From the NCBI GenBank assembly GCA_037367405.1, contig JAZKJV010009620.1, positions 547,001 through 611,000 of the forward strand: a DNA stretch of 64,000 bases, read 5' to 3'. Of this stretch, positions 13,388 to 25,517 are shown in pieces. Below the pieces are notes generated by a model. That model was not told where the DNA came from, searched no databases, and saw only the letters and a program-made list of their open reading frames with translations. This stretch comes from Ottelia alismoides (lineage: Eukaryota > Streptophyta > Magnoliopsida > Alismatales > Hydrocharitaceae). Made by a program: the position numbers and the translations under genes. Position 1 is the first letter of the stretch. Each line of letters begins with the position of its first letter.

Positions 13388-16300
13388 TGATGAAACTGCA
13401 ATTCGTCATCTTTATTCATTTATTTTAGCTTAAAATCCGTTATAAAACACATGTATATAACACTAGCTCCTTATTCTTACTAACTTGCATCTGTGTGTAA
13501 ATATTGTACACTTCTTACCATTTTAACCTAAAATAAATAAAAAAAGAAAGAAAGGAAAAATAAAGAAAATAAAATAAAAAAAGGAAGACTGTATACAGGC
13601 TGACCCGAACCCCGAGAGAAGGTCAAGACTTGACCTGATCTATCAGGAATAAAGTAGGGGGAGATAGGGTCCTCAATTAGAAATCCAAAAAAAATGTGTG
13701 CTGTGTATATTTGTATACTTCACTATTTTATTTGTACCTGAATTGACCTCAAATCAAATAACTTTCAAAACCAAAGTTGTAAATAAAAATGTGTTCTAGT
13801 TAATAAAAATAATTGCACAATTAAATCATGTATAAAATAAAAGCAACCACACTTGGAAAAAGCCACTAAGTACTAATTGAAAGACCAATTCCGACTCTAC
13901 ATGAACTCAAATTGAACCAATCTCACTTCCGTTGGATTCTAAATTAAATTATCTTTAAAATGACTATATTTTCATAATTTTTGGAATTACAAGTAAAAAG
14001 TTGTTTTTCTGGGGTGGTTTGTGCAATTTTCCTATGTATTTTGTACATATTGTATTTGTATATATTTGTAGATATTTTTACTAATTATTTAAAATAAAAA
14101 AATAAAAATATTTTAAAATTTTGAAATAAAAAAAGAAAGCTAATTTGCTCATTTACCCATGTATATAATGTCATATATGTATATAGTTGCTATTCTTAAA
14201 TAACCACCATAAAAAATAATAAAAAAATAACATTTTTTATTCAAATAAATAAAGTGACGAAAATTCAAAAAAATTAGTTAATTTTGTAAATAGTTTTATC
14301 TCTCTTTATCTTTATCTCATTTCAATTTTCATCTCTCTTATCTCTTAAACCAAAAATTCAAAAATTCAAATTTCATCTCTCCATCTTTTCTATTTATATG
14401 GCTCCTTCTCCATCATTCCAACTTGATCAATCTTTGGTGAGAAGAGCTCGATCTCCGAGAGTCTTCTTGTCGAGAAAGGTGCTTAGCATCCGAGCCGTCC
14501 GGTGATAGCGAGTCGGCCTTCGTCGAGGCGATCACGGTAGTTTTTTGCTCCTAAGGTGAGATCCATCATCATTTTCTTATTTTTATCATAGATTAATCAT
14601 AGATTTATTTTCTTGCATTTTCTCTTCATTGTCAATTTTTTATCTAGATCTTAGAATCATCACCCACGATTTAATCCACCACCGACTCGAATTTTTCATC
14701 TCACGTTCTCGATCTCTACGCATTCTTTTCTACCTCGCATGATCTTTCACCTCCGACCACGCATGGTGGACGGAGATCCGGATCCATCCATTTATTTGTC
14801 GTCAAATCCCCGTTCAAATTTAATGTTGGGATCGAGTCATCATGCTTGTGTCCTAATTTGTCTATAAATAAAAAATAAAAAAAAATAAAAAATATTTGTT
14901 TTCTTTCTCTTTAACATTTTTTTCCAGGATCACATAAAAAAACTAAAAAAATATATAAAAAATACAAAAATTCCTTTCTCTTCCATTTTTGCTTCAAAAA
15001 AATTTAAAAAAATCTAATTACCATTTTAGCTTTACAATAAAAAATTACAGAAAAAAATAAATAAAAAAGAGAGCAGCAGAGCACCGCCCCTGCGGCCGCC
15101 CCTCCCCCGTTCATCTCCATCACCCCTCTGCCCACGCAGCGGCTCCCTCCAGCCGACAGGTACCCGCTGCGCTGACAGCCGCCCGTCCTTTCGTAAGCCA
15201 CCAGCGCAACGCCAGAGTCCGCCTCCTCCAAGCAGGGCTGCGCCGAACGCGCCCACCTCCCTCCGCGAGTCGCCCTCCAGCACGCCTCTGTCCGCTTGCC
15301 CCGCTCCAATGCGAGGGGCCGCCTGCGTCGTCCCCATTTTCGCGGCCGCGCACGCGTGGAGGCGCTGCCTTGATCTCCCCGCCTCTGCTGCAGATCTGTG
15401 CGGCTCCTTTCTGCATGGCCCACCACCCGACTTCTCCACCGTCCTCCGCCACCTGAAGACCACCGTCCGAGCCCTCCGCCCGTGCCACTGACCTCCCGCG
15501 TGCAGCGCTCTCAAGGGGCGGCGGCGGTGGCTGCCCCTTGCTAGCCCCCTTAGGTCTTGAGAACGAAGGCGCACAGCAGGAACCCTAGGGATGGGTTCAT
15601 TTTTAAATAAAATATTTTTGGGCAAATTACATCTGAGCCCCTGGAGATTTCAAAATTCGCTAGAAGACCCCTACTCCAAACTCAAGCATGTGTGTTGCAC
15701 GTGATATCTGGGTAAATTACACATTTCCCCTTCTGTTTTATTTCTTTTATTCATTTAATGAAAAAACAAGAACTATTTATACTATAGTCCCTGTGTATCC
15801 AGACTGATTATTTGCATCTTTTTCTTATTGAAATAAATATTTTTCATGCTCAATAAATTATGTAAAAATCATATTATTCTTTTGACCAGTTCCTCTTTAT
15901 TGTATAAATTTTTCATTTCATTTTGTCATCATTTATTATTATTTTAAAATAAAAACATTGTCTTTTTATCTTCCTAAGATTCAAAAATTTTACAAAAACT
16001 TTGAATATTGTTCCAAAAATCCCAAAAAAGTTAGATTATCTTTATTTCATTGTCTTTTAATTTCTGTGCAATTTTTGTACATAAACTATTTTTAAAACTT
16101 AATAAAATTAAAAATACTAAAAATCTTAAAAAATCATAAAAATTCTACAAAAAATAGTGAATTCAGTCTCTATTTGTTGATATTTGTCCCTATTTTATCA
16201 TAAAAATAATTGCCAAGAGTTTTGGACATTTAAAATATTTTTAAGTTGCAAATTACTCCTGGCTGTGCATTATTTCTCATTTTTGTCATTATTTGATTTT

Positions 16301-16933
16301 TAGAAAAATACAAAAACATCTGAAAATTCCATAAAAATTCCCAAAAAATATTTCAAAATCTTTAAAACCAAAAAATATTTTCACTGGATTTTTCTGAGCA
16401 TTTTTGATGTAATTGAAAAATACAAAAAGAGTTGGTGTGTGTATTGCTTATCTTATGCTTATTGCTCCTTATTTTTGAAAAAAAATCTGAAAATTAAAGT
16501 CACTAAAAATTTGAAAATTAGAAAATAAAAAATATAAACAAAAAATTAAAAGAAATAAAAAGAGAAAAATTTCACAAAAACCAAGGATAGTTTGCCTTTG
16601 AGATTTCCTTTTTCGTTTAATTGATTTTTTGTCGATTAATTGAATAACCCTCAGGAATTTTAGAGTTCGATTCTATCCTCTATATAGATAAATAAGTAAT
16701 AAAAAATTGTTTGTTTGTCACGGGGTTTTTGGGGATAACAACGACATTTCATATCATTAATTATCGATTCTCGAAGGTCTGTGCACAATAAAATGGCACC
16801 GTTGCTAGGGATATAAAATAATAAAATTAAAAAAAACCCAAGATTTTCTTAGACATCAAAATGGTACCGTTGTCGGGGATATAAAATAATAAAATAAAAA
16901 AAACAAGAAAACCCAAGATTTTCTTAGACAACA
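13388..16933 (+). repeat. 5' LTR of element A
   Basis: It starts TGATGAAACTGC and matches the 3' LTR parts at 27091-27920 and 61387-64000 throughout. Landmarks are the purine block at 13646-13669, the intact equivalent of the LINE target site at 14185-14208, a TATA-like CTATTTATATGG at about 14390-14401, and a GC-rich module at about 15075-15590. The 3' boundary is uncertain: an end in CA occurs before each of the tandem primer-binding sites, and the 3' LTR leaves the window before this point. I place the end before the best primer site; an end near 16790 or 16858 is possible. Confidence 0.8.
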
Positions 16934-16954
16934 AAATGGCGCCGTTGCCAGGGA
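16794..16954 (+). promoter_or_regulatory. Three tandem primer-binding sites of element A
   Basis: Three 18-base copies of the tRNA-Asp-complementary site lie at 16794-16811, 16862-16879 and 16937-16954. They are separated by near-identical spacers of the form ATATAAAATAATAAAAT...CCCAAGATTTTCTTAGACA. Against the site in element C (TGGCGCCGTTGCCGGGGA) the first two have three mismatches each and the third has one (TGGCGCCGTTGCCAGGGA). The third is therefore the likely working site. The period is 68 and 75 bases. Confidence 0.85.
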
Positions 16955-17239
16955 GGCACGGCGAGGGTAGTTAGGTTTCTCTTTTGACCTGCTATTCTTG
17001 GTTGTATAATTTTCCACATTTACTTCATTGTTCATATTCACTATTTTATTTCATGTTTCTTTTATCATATTTAATAATTGTATTTCTTACACATTCTCTT
17101 TTCTTTTTCTTGTGAGGGCCCGCATAGCGAAGGAGGCGATCCTAGGAGAGCCGAAGGACCCAAGCGACGTGGAGGCGGCTTGATTCTTCATCAAGCCACA
17201 TGATAGCGTGAGAAGAGGAGAAGAAGAATTGAAGGAGAT

Positions 17240-17277
<38 letters not shown>

Positions 17278-18594
17278 CTGTTCTAGCATTTGAACTCTGT
17301 AAATGGACACTCATTTGTTGTGGGGTCTGTTTCATCAAGTGCCGATGCATTTGGGGGACCTCACCGGTTTTGTTTTTATCACCTTATTTTCTTTATATCC
17401 CGCAGATTTCGTGAGCTACCTCTTGATTGCTTTAATTAATTTGCTTGAGATATGTAAATAATTAGGTCCAAACACCCTAAACAAGAAATTTCTGTGCCTA
17501 TAGAGTAGAGCGTCAAATTAACTTGTTCTTGCTCGTTAATAGAAGCTATCATCTAGGACGGTTCATTTGCGTCATATAGGATAGTTTATTTTAATTCTGT
17601 GTGGATCACTTGCATGTAGAGTGCTGGCGATAAGGTACGCATCTCTAACCTCTACATGCATCATTGTTTTTAATCGCACATTGGCATTTCCGATCTCCTT
17701 CCTTGTTTTCACTCACTTAAGTTCACTTAAGTTAAAAAGGAAATTGGACACTCGGTAGGCGATTCTTTGAAAATATTTTAACCAAGTGACAACTACCTAA
17801 AATACAGAACTGCTAAAGAAAACTCGACCTAAAATAAACACAAGAAAAATCATTGTTTTGTGGAGAGTAACCCCTCATTGTTTGGTTTGTAAGTAGCGAG
17901 AGAGAGACCCGCACACTAGGATAGATCCACGCTCGAACTCTTTTCAGACTACTATCTTGGGTTAGTCGTTCTTTAGTGACCTCGGGTAACCGGTGAAGCG
18001 GCCTGTGACGTCCTTAACAGATTGAATTGATTGGGTAGCCGGTAAACGACCCGAAATTCATATTGGTTGGGAAAGATCCAACTTTGGGATTGGGCCAGTC
18101 TCCTGAGAGCAGGTTCCTAACAGCTCGCTCTAACCGCTCTGATAGATTGTATTCTCATCAAACTCTAAAATTGACAAGATAATTAACTGAACCTTCATGG
18201 TCTTCACTTTGAGTTGAGTTGGTGAACCGGGGGTTTGTATTGTGTTTGCTTGCTAGCGATAAAGATCGCTTCTGCGCAATTTGCACCTTCATTCACTTTC
18301 ACTCTTGCATTGACCTCCGTGTTCTCATATCCTGCCTATTGATTTCGAAGATGTCGGATACGAAGTATTTCTTATTCAGACTCTGCGAACTCATTCTACA
18401 CTCTGAGCCGTTCACCTTCTATTCGGAGAGACTTACTTCCTGAATATTCCTCTTTCCCCACTTTACCCTTCACAACATCCATCAATCCACTATTTGAGAT
18501 TGGCTTTAATCTCGAATTAATATATGAGACTCCATCAATTCTAAGTATTAATCGAGTATCATGTACATTTTCAGAGTCAGACACCGAACACTTG
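16955..18594 (+). other. Untranslated leader of element A, with a (GA)n microsatellite
   Basis: About 1.6 kb between the primer site and the Gag start, with no open frame that aligns to a known protein. An uninterrupted (GA)16 tract lies at 17242-17273. Element C has a comparable 2.3-kb leader at the same place, so long leaders are a property of this family and not an insertion. Confidence 0.65.
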
Positions 18595-20527
18595 ATGCCA
18601 CCAAAGGGAAAGGGAACCATGTCGGAACAGAGCAAGATCAATGGCACCATGTTAGCCTCCATACAGATAATTCAAGCCCAGATAGCAGAGCAGGATAACT
18701 TTCAGAATGCATTGAGAGACATGATTCTTAAGCTGAGTCAGGAAAGAGAAGATAGGAGAGAGGGGGATAACAGAAACCCTGGAGGTGGGAATGGGGGAGA
18801 AGAACCTCATATAGAACCTGGGGCTAAGCCTACACTAAAATATACTTATAATTCAGGGGCAGGACATATAAATTCTTGGATACAAATCCCTGCGGTTCAT
18901 GGGCATTTTGAGCTTAAGCCTACTATTTTACCTCTTCTCCCAATTATCTATGGAAATATTAATGAAGAACCTTATATACACCTCCAGCAGTTCGATCGCA
19001 TTTGTGGAACAATACACTACCTAAATGTTCCATTAGAGGTAGTGCAGATGACCGCCTTTCCATTTAGTTTGATGTGCAAAGCTTTGTATTGGTTAAATCA
19101 CCTAGGAAAGGTTGTCACTACTTGGGAAGAGTTGAGGTCCGCATTTCTGAACAAGTATTATCGACTTGGACAACTCAACCAAATGCGATCTTTTATTGCT
19201 AATTTCTCCCAGATGCCCCAAGAGCCTATTCACGAGGCATGGGAACGATTCAAAGATCTGACAGAGAAATGCCCCCATCATAATATTCCAAAGATCAGCC
19301 TTGTACAAAATTTCTTTGGGGGTTTAAGCATTGAGAATTAGAAGTTGGTAGATGCTGCTTGTGGGGGAAGCCACTTCAATAAGGACGAGGATGTCCTTTA
19401 TCAAATTTTTGAGGAGATGGCAGAAAGTTCAACAGCTCTCTCTTCTTCACGTGCTTTTCAGAAGCACCCCGTCACCGCACCTACAGTACCCCCACAAGGA
19501 TGCCCATATGACGGCAACACAAGAAGTGGATAAGGTGGATATCACTGACCTGGCCATCATTGGAATCCACCTATCCAAAGTGGACATTATTGAAAAGCGA
19601 TCCCATGAACTTGATAAGCTTCATGTGATCAAGCAGAGGATAAAAAACCTGGATAAGCTGGATGAGATAACAAAGAACCTGGAGATTCTTGTGAATACGA
19701 TCATCGCAGTCCACAGTAGGAGTGCATCAGCCAATATCTCTATTAGGGAGTAGACTTCTTCCACCAAGCAGAGTAGCGGAGGACCATCCATAGTTCAACA
19801 TGTATGCTATGTGCAGACATCTAATCAGGTTCAACAATATTCACATCAGATAATTCCGTATCAACAGGAAGTAGCCTACATTCCTGAGCAACAGTCTCCA
19901 CCTCCACCTGGTATTCAGAAGGTGAATGGTATCTGGTTCGACCGTGAGCGAAACCAATCCCGTCCGTCAAGGTAAGGCCAGTTGGGTTCACAACAGAGTC
20001 AGAGACCCGCCCACCAGTTTTAGGGAGGCAGACAACAACAGTACTAGTACTAGCACCAGCAGTTCCAGCCTCAGTATCAGTCTCCACCTCAGTTCCAAAA
20101 CTAGAGACAAGGCCAGCCACAACAACAATCCATGTATTTCCCTCATCCTAACCAGCAAGAGACTTCATATTATGGATAGTATTCTCCCCCTCCTCCTACT
20201 CATTATCAGAATTCATATGGGTACCAACAACCTCCGTACTATCAACCTCAGCGATAGCCAGTCAATGAGCAACCTGAGGCCCCTTCAGTCAATCCAGCAC
20301 TGGACCAACTTATACTACTTATGAATAACATGAATGAACTGGCTCAGCGGATCGACGACCTGACCACCACCAAGACACTGATTCCAGCACAGGTTGAAGC
20401 CAATCCCAACAACTTCAGACGCAAGGAGCAGGTAGCCAATAGCCTGCCCATCTTCGAGACAGGTATGCCCCTTGATTTTACATGTTTATCTGATGCCATT
20501 CATCTCAGGAGCGGTAGGAGATTGTAG
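18595..20527 (+). pseudogene. gag: Gag of element A, frameshifted
   Basis: Gag forms the virus-like particle that packages element RNA. The start is the ATG at 18595 (MPPKGKGTM), aligning with the MAPGGKGKG start in element C. The Athila-type Gag core (FELKPTILPLLP, PYIHLQQFDRICGT, ALYWLNHLGKVVTTWEEL, HEAWERFKDLTEKCPHH, FFGGL) runs to a stop at 19341 where C has a Gln codon. Coding similarity continues after it in changing frames (FNKDEDVLYQIFEEMAE at about 19375-19430, then Gln/Pro/Tyr-rich text, then LAQRIDDLTTTKTLIPAQVEAN near 20340-20403). I see no CCHC zinc knuckle. Several frameshifts and stops make it non-functional. Confidence 0.85.
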
Positions 20528-20780
20528 CCGCCTACGTAGCAGTTGTGGTTGGGAGATCGATCCACTGAGAGATGATCATCTTCTACATCATCTCCTTCAC
20601 CAGTAGTCGAGAGGCCCAGTGTAGCAGCACCCACATCTGGAGTTTCACCGCCTTCACCACCACCTTCACTAGGCAGATGTAGATCACCATCAGCAAGGGA
20701 GTATACCGGTCGCAGATTCTTCTTCTTCACCAGCAACAACATCCCGTTCTATTTTAGATTCTATTTTTCCTTCACCTAGA

Positions 20781-21590
20781 TTGAACAACACTGTACAGAC
20801 TGATTCTGGTTGTCCTATTGTACATGATGATTCTACTTTGAATAAAGGAAATGAACGTTTGCATGTTTATTCTGATTCAGTGCCATTTCCTTCTGCTCTC
20901 AAAGATAAAAAAATTCAAAAATTAAAAACAACACTATCTAATCCTGGAGTGGTTGAGATCTTACATGATATCTTTTTAAAGATGCCACTCCTCAAGGCCA
21001 TGGAATACATGCCTACAGTAAAAAGGGAATGAAAGAGGCATGTACCCAAAAGCGTCAACCAAGGAAGAACAAACGAAAGGAAACAGAGAAACACATCTTG
21101 ACCATGGCCACAGTTCAAGCCATCAGTAACCTTCTGCCTAAAAAGAAAGACAAGGGAGCACCTCACATCCGTTGCCATATCTTTGATCAAGAATGTAATC
21201 GTACCGTTCTCGATAGAGGTTCCACTATTAATCTCATGCCTTCCTCTTTATTAACTGAATTCTAGTTAGGACCACTTAAAATAACCAGAATGATCCTTCA
21301 ATTTGCTAATAGATCGATTAAGAGGCCAAGACGCATTTTAGATGATGTTATTGTAATGGTACATGGAATGAAATTCCCTGTTGATTTTGTTGTCATGGAT
21401 ATGGACACACCTACACCGTTACTCCATACCCCTATCATACTAGGTTGACCGTTCTTCCGAACGGCCGAAGCAGTAGTTGATTATGGTACTGGAGAGATCA
21501 TCTTTCACTCTCGTAGTGACAAGGTAAAAATTGAGACGATCTATGATCTTAGAACATCACCGCTACCAACAGCAGATGATACAGAGTAAG
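20781..21590 (+). pseudogene. pro: Aspartic protease region of element A, broken
   Basis: The segment aligns with the protease part of element C: PLLKAMEYMPTVK near 20980-21023, TMATVQAISNLLPKKKDKGAPHIRC near 21100-21175, then VLDRGSTINLMPSSLL at about 21206-21255. The catalytic Asp is present, but the following residue is Arg where C has Ser (LDSGSSINLLP). A stop follows at 21263-21265 and the flap-side part (DFVVMDMDTPTPLLHTPIILG, near 21380-21445) is in a different phase. The protease would cleave the Gag-Pol precursor inside the particle. Confidence 0.75.
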
Positions 21591-22079
21591 TTATATCAGA
21601 GCCAGATGACTGTGATTTTCTTGCTGAATTCAGAGAGACAGATCTTTTCAGAGATTTTATAAATACCCAGGAGTTCGTTTCCCAAAAGGACTCTCTGGAA
21701 AGCACAATCGACATGAGTTCCCTTGGTGGTCCAATTGAGATAGTTGCCGATGAGCAGTTTGAGCAGAGTTCTGAGGTTCAGATATCTGAGCCATTCGTTG
21801 AATTTCCTGATTTATGCACAGATGAGAGGCATCTTTCTGAGATTATTGCTTAGATATCTGAGCCGCTAATTGGTAAGAATATTGAACATCCTGATGAGCC
21901 CTTCCTTTCTGAGCAGAGATCATTCATTACAGATCTATTAGATATTCTATTTGCTGAGCCGTCAGTAGCCAAGGTGGATAGTCTACAGAGCACAGATCAC
22001 ATACCGTCTACTAGTATAGTAGCAGAGGTTATTGCAGAGCCGATTCAGACCCCACCTGAGCTCAAGGTTTTACCATTAA

Positions 22080-23620
22080 CATTGAAATATGCCTTCCTTA
22101 CGGGTCCCCCCAAATGTTTCCGGTCATCCTCAGCTCGTAGTTGATTGCTGAATAAGAATCTTGCATGCTAGAGGTTCTTGAGAGAAACCACAAGACCACA
22201 GGATGGAATATCTCGGATCTCCGTGGGATTAATCCTGCATTGTGCTCACATCATATCTACCTAGAGGATGACTGTAAACCCTCCCATGAATGTCAGTGCC
22301 GTCTAAATACAAATCTATGGGAGGTTATGATGAAGGAGATCAGGAAATGGTGTGATGATGGCTTTATATATCCCATTTTGGATTCCAAGTGGGTCATCCC
22401 TTTACATGTGGTCCTGAACAAATCCAGCATTAAGATCGTAAAGAATGACCGTGGTGAGGAGATTCCGACCCGAGTACCTACTTCATGGCATGTCTGTGTA
22501 GATTACCGACGTCTGAACTCAACTACCAAGAAGGATCACTTTCCACTACCCTTTATTGATCAGATTATTGAGAGGTTGGCAGGGAAAGAGTTCTTTTTCT
22601 TCTTGAATGGGTACTCGGGATACAACCAAGTTGCTATCGCTCCTGAGGATCAGGAGAAAACTACTTTCACTTGTCCATTTGGCACCTACACCTTTAGACG
22701 GATGGCCTTTGGATTGTGTAACACCCCTGCTACATTTCAAAGGTGTATGCTGGTCATTTTTGCCGACATGGTGGGTAATTTTCTTGAAGTCTTAATGGAC
22801 GATTTCTCAGTCTACGGGGATAGTTTGGACACGTCTTTCTCATTTAGAACAAGTTCTTCAACGTTGTTGTGAGGTAAACCTAGTGCTCTCATGGGAGAAG
22901 AGTCACTTTATGATGACTAATGGGATTGTATTGGGCCATGTCATCTCCAAACATGGTATGGAGGTTGACCCGGCTAAGATTGATGTGATTTCCAAGTTAG
23001 AGCCACCGCGGAATTTGAAGCAGTTGAGGTTATTTTTGAGACACGAAGTATTCGATAGGCGATTCATAAAGGACTTCAGCAAAATCGCCAGGCCTTTAAC
23101 TGAGCTTCTGTATAAGGAGACTGATTTTGTTGTCGATGAGAAAGTCCTCCTTGCATTCAATCAGATGAAAGAAATGGTTACTAGTGCTCCTGTCTTACAA
23201 CCACCTGATTGGTCTCTTTCTTTTGAGATCATGACGGATGCATTAGATTTCACAGTTGGAGCGATTTTAGGACAGAGAAGGGATGGGATACCATTTGCTA
23301 TACACTATGCTAGCAAGACGCTGGATGAAGCATAGAGGAATTATACAGTTACAGAGAAGGAGATGTTAGTAGTTGTGTTTGGGCTAGAAAAGTTCAGATC
23401 TTACCTCATCGGTTCATACGTTATTATGTACATGGATCACACTGCCATACGATACTTGCAGGCAAAGAAGAATGCCAAATCACACCTTATCAGATGGATC
23501 CTTCTTATACAGGAATTTGATTTAGAGATTCGAGATAAACCTGGAGTGAAAAACATTGCGACAGATCACCTTTCTCGTATCATAGATACAAAAACCTTTG
23601 AGAAAAACATGATTCCTATT
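22080..23620 (+). pseudogene. pol: Reverse transcriptase and RNase H of element A, broken
   Basis: The reverse transcriptase motifs are in order: WRVCVDYRRLN-type text (here WHVCVDYRRLN, near 22488-22520), FLNGYSGYNQVAIAPEDQEKT (22600-22660), FGLCNTPATFQRCM (22710-22750) and LMDDFSVYG (22794-22818). The motif-A catalytic Asp is Asn (codon 22606-22608), where element C has Asp; the motif-C MDD is intact. A frameshift near 22850 separates the palm from the thumb. RNase H follows (MTDA, then [22 protein letters not shown]), with a TAG at 23333-23335 where C has CAG. The domain copies element RNA into DNA and removes the RNA strand. Confidence 0.88.
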
Positions 23621-23639
23621 TTCGAAACCTTTCCAGATG

Positions 23640-24997
23640 AGGCCATTATGTCGGTGAACTCACTCCCATGGTATGCTGATATTGTGAACTATCTTGTCTC
23701 CAAGAAAGTTCCACAAGATTGGCCGAAGTACAAGGTCGACAGATTTCTGTCAGAGATTCATTATTACCAGTGGGAGGATCCGTACCTATTTTACGGGGGT
23801 ATGAATTGTATATGGAGAAGGTGCATTCCTCAAGAGGAACACACCAGTGTACTTGAGCATTGTCACAAACTAGAATCTGGTGGGCATCATTCGGGGAAAC
23901 ACACGATAGCAAATGTTTTACAGAGTGGACTATGGTGGCCCACATTGTTTAAGGATGCTACAGAGTATGTTCGAGGTTGTACTGATTTTCAGAAAATGGG
24001 AGGAACTGTTGGTTCCAAAGATACCATGCCCCTAAGATATATACAGATTTATGATGTTTTCGATGCTTGGGGCATAGACTACATTGGCCCATTTCATGTC
24101 AGTCAGGGATTTCACTACATCGTGCTCGCCGTGGATTATGTTAGTCGATGGGTGGAGGCTATACCCACCCGAGCCGCAGATAGTCATACAGTTTGTTCCA
24201 TTCTCAAGGACCATATTATTGTGCGGTTCGGTATTCTCAAAATACCGATTTCAGATGGTGGAAGCCATTTCATTAATAGACAAGTAAATAAGCTTGTGAA
24301 GGAGTACGCCATTGAGCACAGGGTTGCGTCTCCTTATCACCCTCAGACTAATGGCTTGGCAGAAATTTCAAATAGGGAGATCAAGATGATATTGCAAAAA
24401 CTTGTACGTCTAGATAGGAAGAACTGTTCCTAGATGCTTGATTCAATTCTATGGGCTTATCGGACGACGTACAACTCTCCTTTGGGTATGTCTCCCTACT
24501 GATTGGTGTATGGAAAGCCTTGCCACCGATTAGTGGAATTAATTCAAAAATCTTTATGGGCACTCCGTGTATGCAATCTAGATTATGACAAGGCAGGAAA
24601 GAACATGAAGTTGGATTAGAACAAATTACTGGAATTCCGAGACTTTGCATATGATAACTCACTTATGTATAAGGAGAAAGTCAAGCGCTGGCATGATAAA
24701 CACATTCGAAGAAAGACTTTCTCCCCTGATCAGAAGGTTTGGTTATTTGATGCTAAGTTGAAGTTGTTTCCAGGAAAATTGAAAAGCAAGTGGTCAGGAC
24801 TGTTCATCATGAGAGCTGTGCGTGACAATGGGAGTATTGTCATATCTGGGTTATCATCTGATGCACAACCATTTGTTGTGAACGGACAGTTGCTGAAGCC
24901 AGATATAGATCATGATACATTCCTGTCTGTCATTGATTCGATATCTGTGGTATCAGATGATGACCTTTTGATTCCATCTTCTACGTCTGATACATGA
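23640..24997 (+). pseudogene. int: Integrase of element A, broken
   Basis: The zinc-binding start is recognisable ([14 protein letters not shown], then CTDF where C has CIDC, so the last Cys is Phe). The catalytic core keeps the pattern D (WGIDYIGPF, near 24070), D (PISDGGSHF, near 24245) and E ([12 protein letters not shown], near 24360). A TAG at 24431-24433 and further stops near 24500 and 24616 interrupt the C-terminal part. Coding similarity resumes in YKEKVKRWHDKHIRRKTF (24668 onward) and ends with PFVVNGQLLKPD. Integrase inserts the DNA copy into the host chromosome. Confidence 0.88.
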
Positions 24998-25082
24998 TCA
25001 TCCACTCCTCTTGTATATCCTTTCGTTTCACTCTTTCTTCTCCCGTTTTATCATTCACCCCTTTTCCGTGTGTGTATATATG

Positions 25083-25517
25083 CTATACTTAAGATGTGCT
25101 TTTTCCTTAGTATAGAGGGGGGGGGGGGGTGAATGATTTGTTTTGTTCATATTCGTCCTGTTCATCACTCTTGTTGTTGCATATACTTAGGTATACTCTA
25201 CACTAAGTATGGGGGGGTGATGTTGTTCATATCGTGTCTTTTTATTTTTGAGTATGTAATGCTCTTCATCGGTTTTCCCCTTTTGTACAGTCTACTATAC
25301 TTAGGATTACTTAATCCTAAGTATGGGGGGGATCATCGACTTCTCTTCTTTTTATCTTTTCTTTGAGTCGTTGTAGCATAGGAGTCTTTTCACTTTTCTA
25401 TACTTAGCACGAGTTATGTCTTCCTTTGTCGCTCTCTGATCACTATGAGAACATAGTTCAAGCTAGGCATGGGGGGTGTCGTATATATTGTATATATACT
25501 TTAGATATAACTCGTAC
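25083..25517 (+). repeat. Hairpin plus G-run array after pol in element A
   Basis: Four stem-loop units occur, each with a left arm near CTATACTTAG and a right arm near CTAAGTAT that runs straight into a G tract. The G tracts are at 25117-25129, 25211-25217, 25325-25331 and 25471-25476. The best stem is ATACTTAGGATTA with TAATCCTAAGTAT (25297-25309 and 25312-25324). The same four-unit array lies at the same place in element C. The right arm plus G run equals the polypurine tract found just before C's 3' LTR. Confidence 0.85.

Noticed and set aside
15032..15625. Long minus-strand frames (up to 197 codons) in the GC-rich LTR module of A, with similar ones at 62131-62794 and 200-889
   Set aside because: Low-complexity Arg/Gly/Ala text from GC-rich DNA; overlapping frames on both strands are equally open.
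17242..17273. (GA)n tract as a special element
   Set aside because: A plain microsatellite in the leader; it gives Arg-Glu or Leu-Ser frames that mean nothing.
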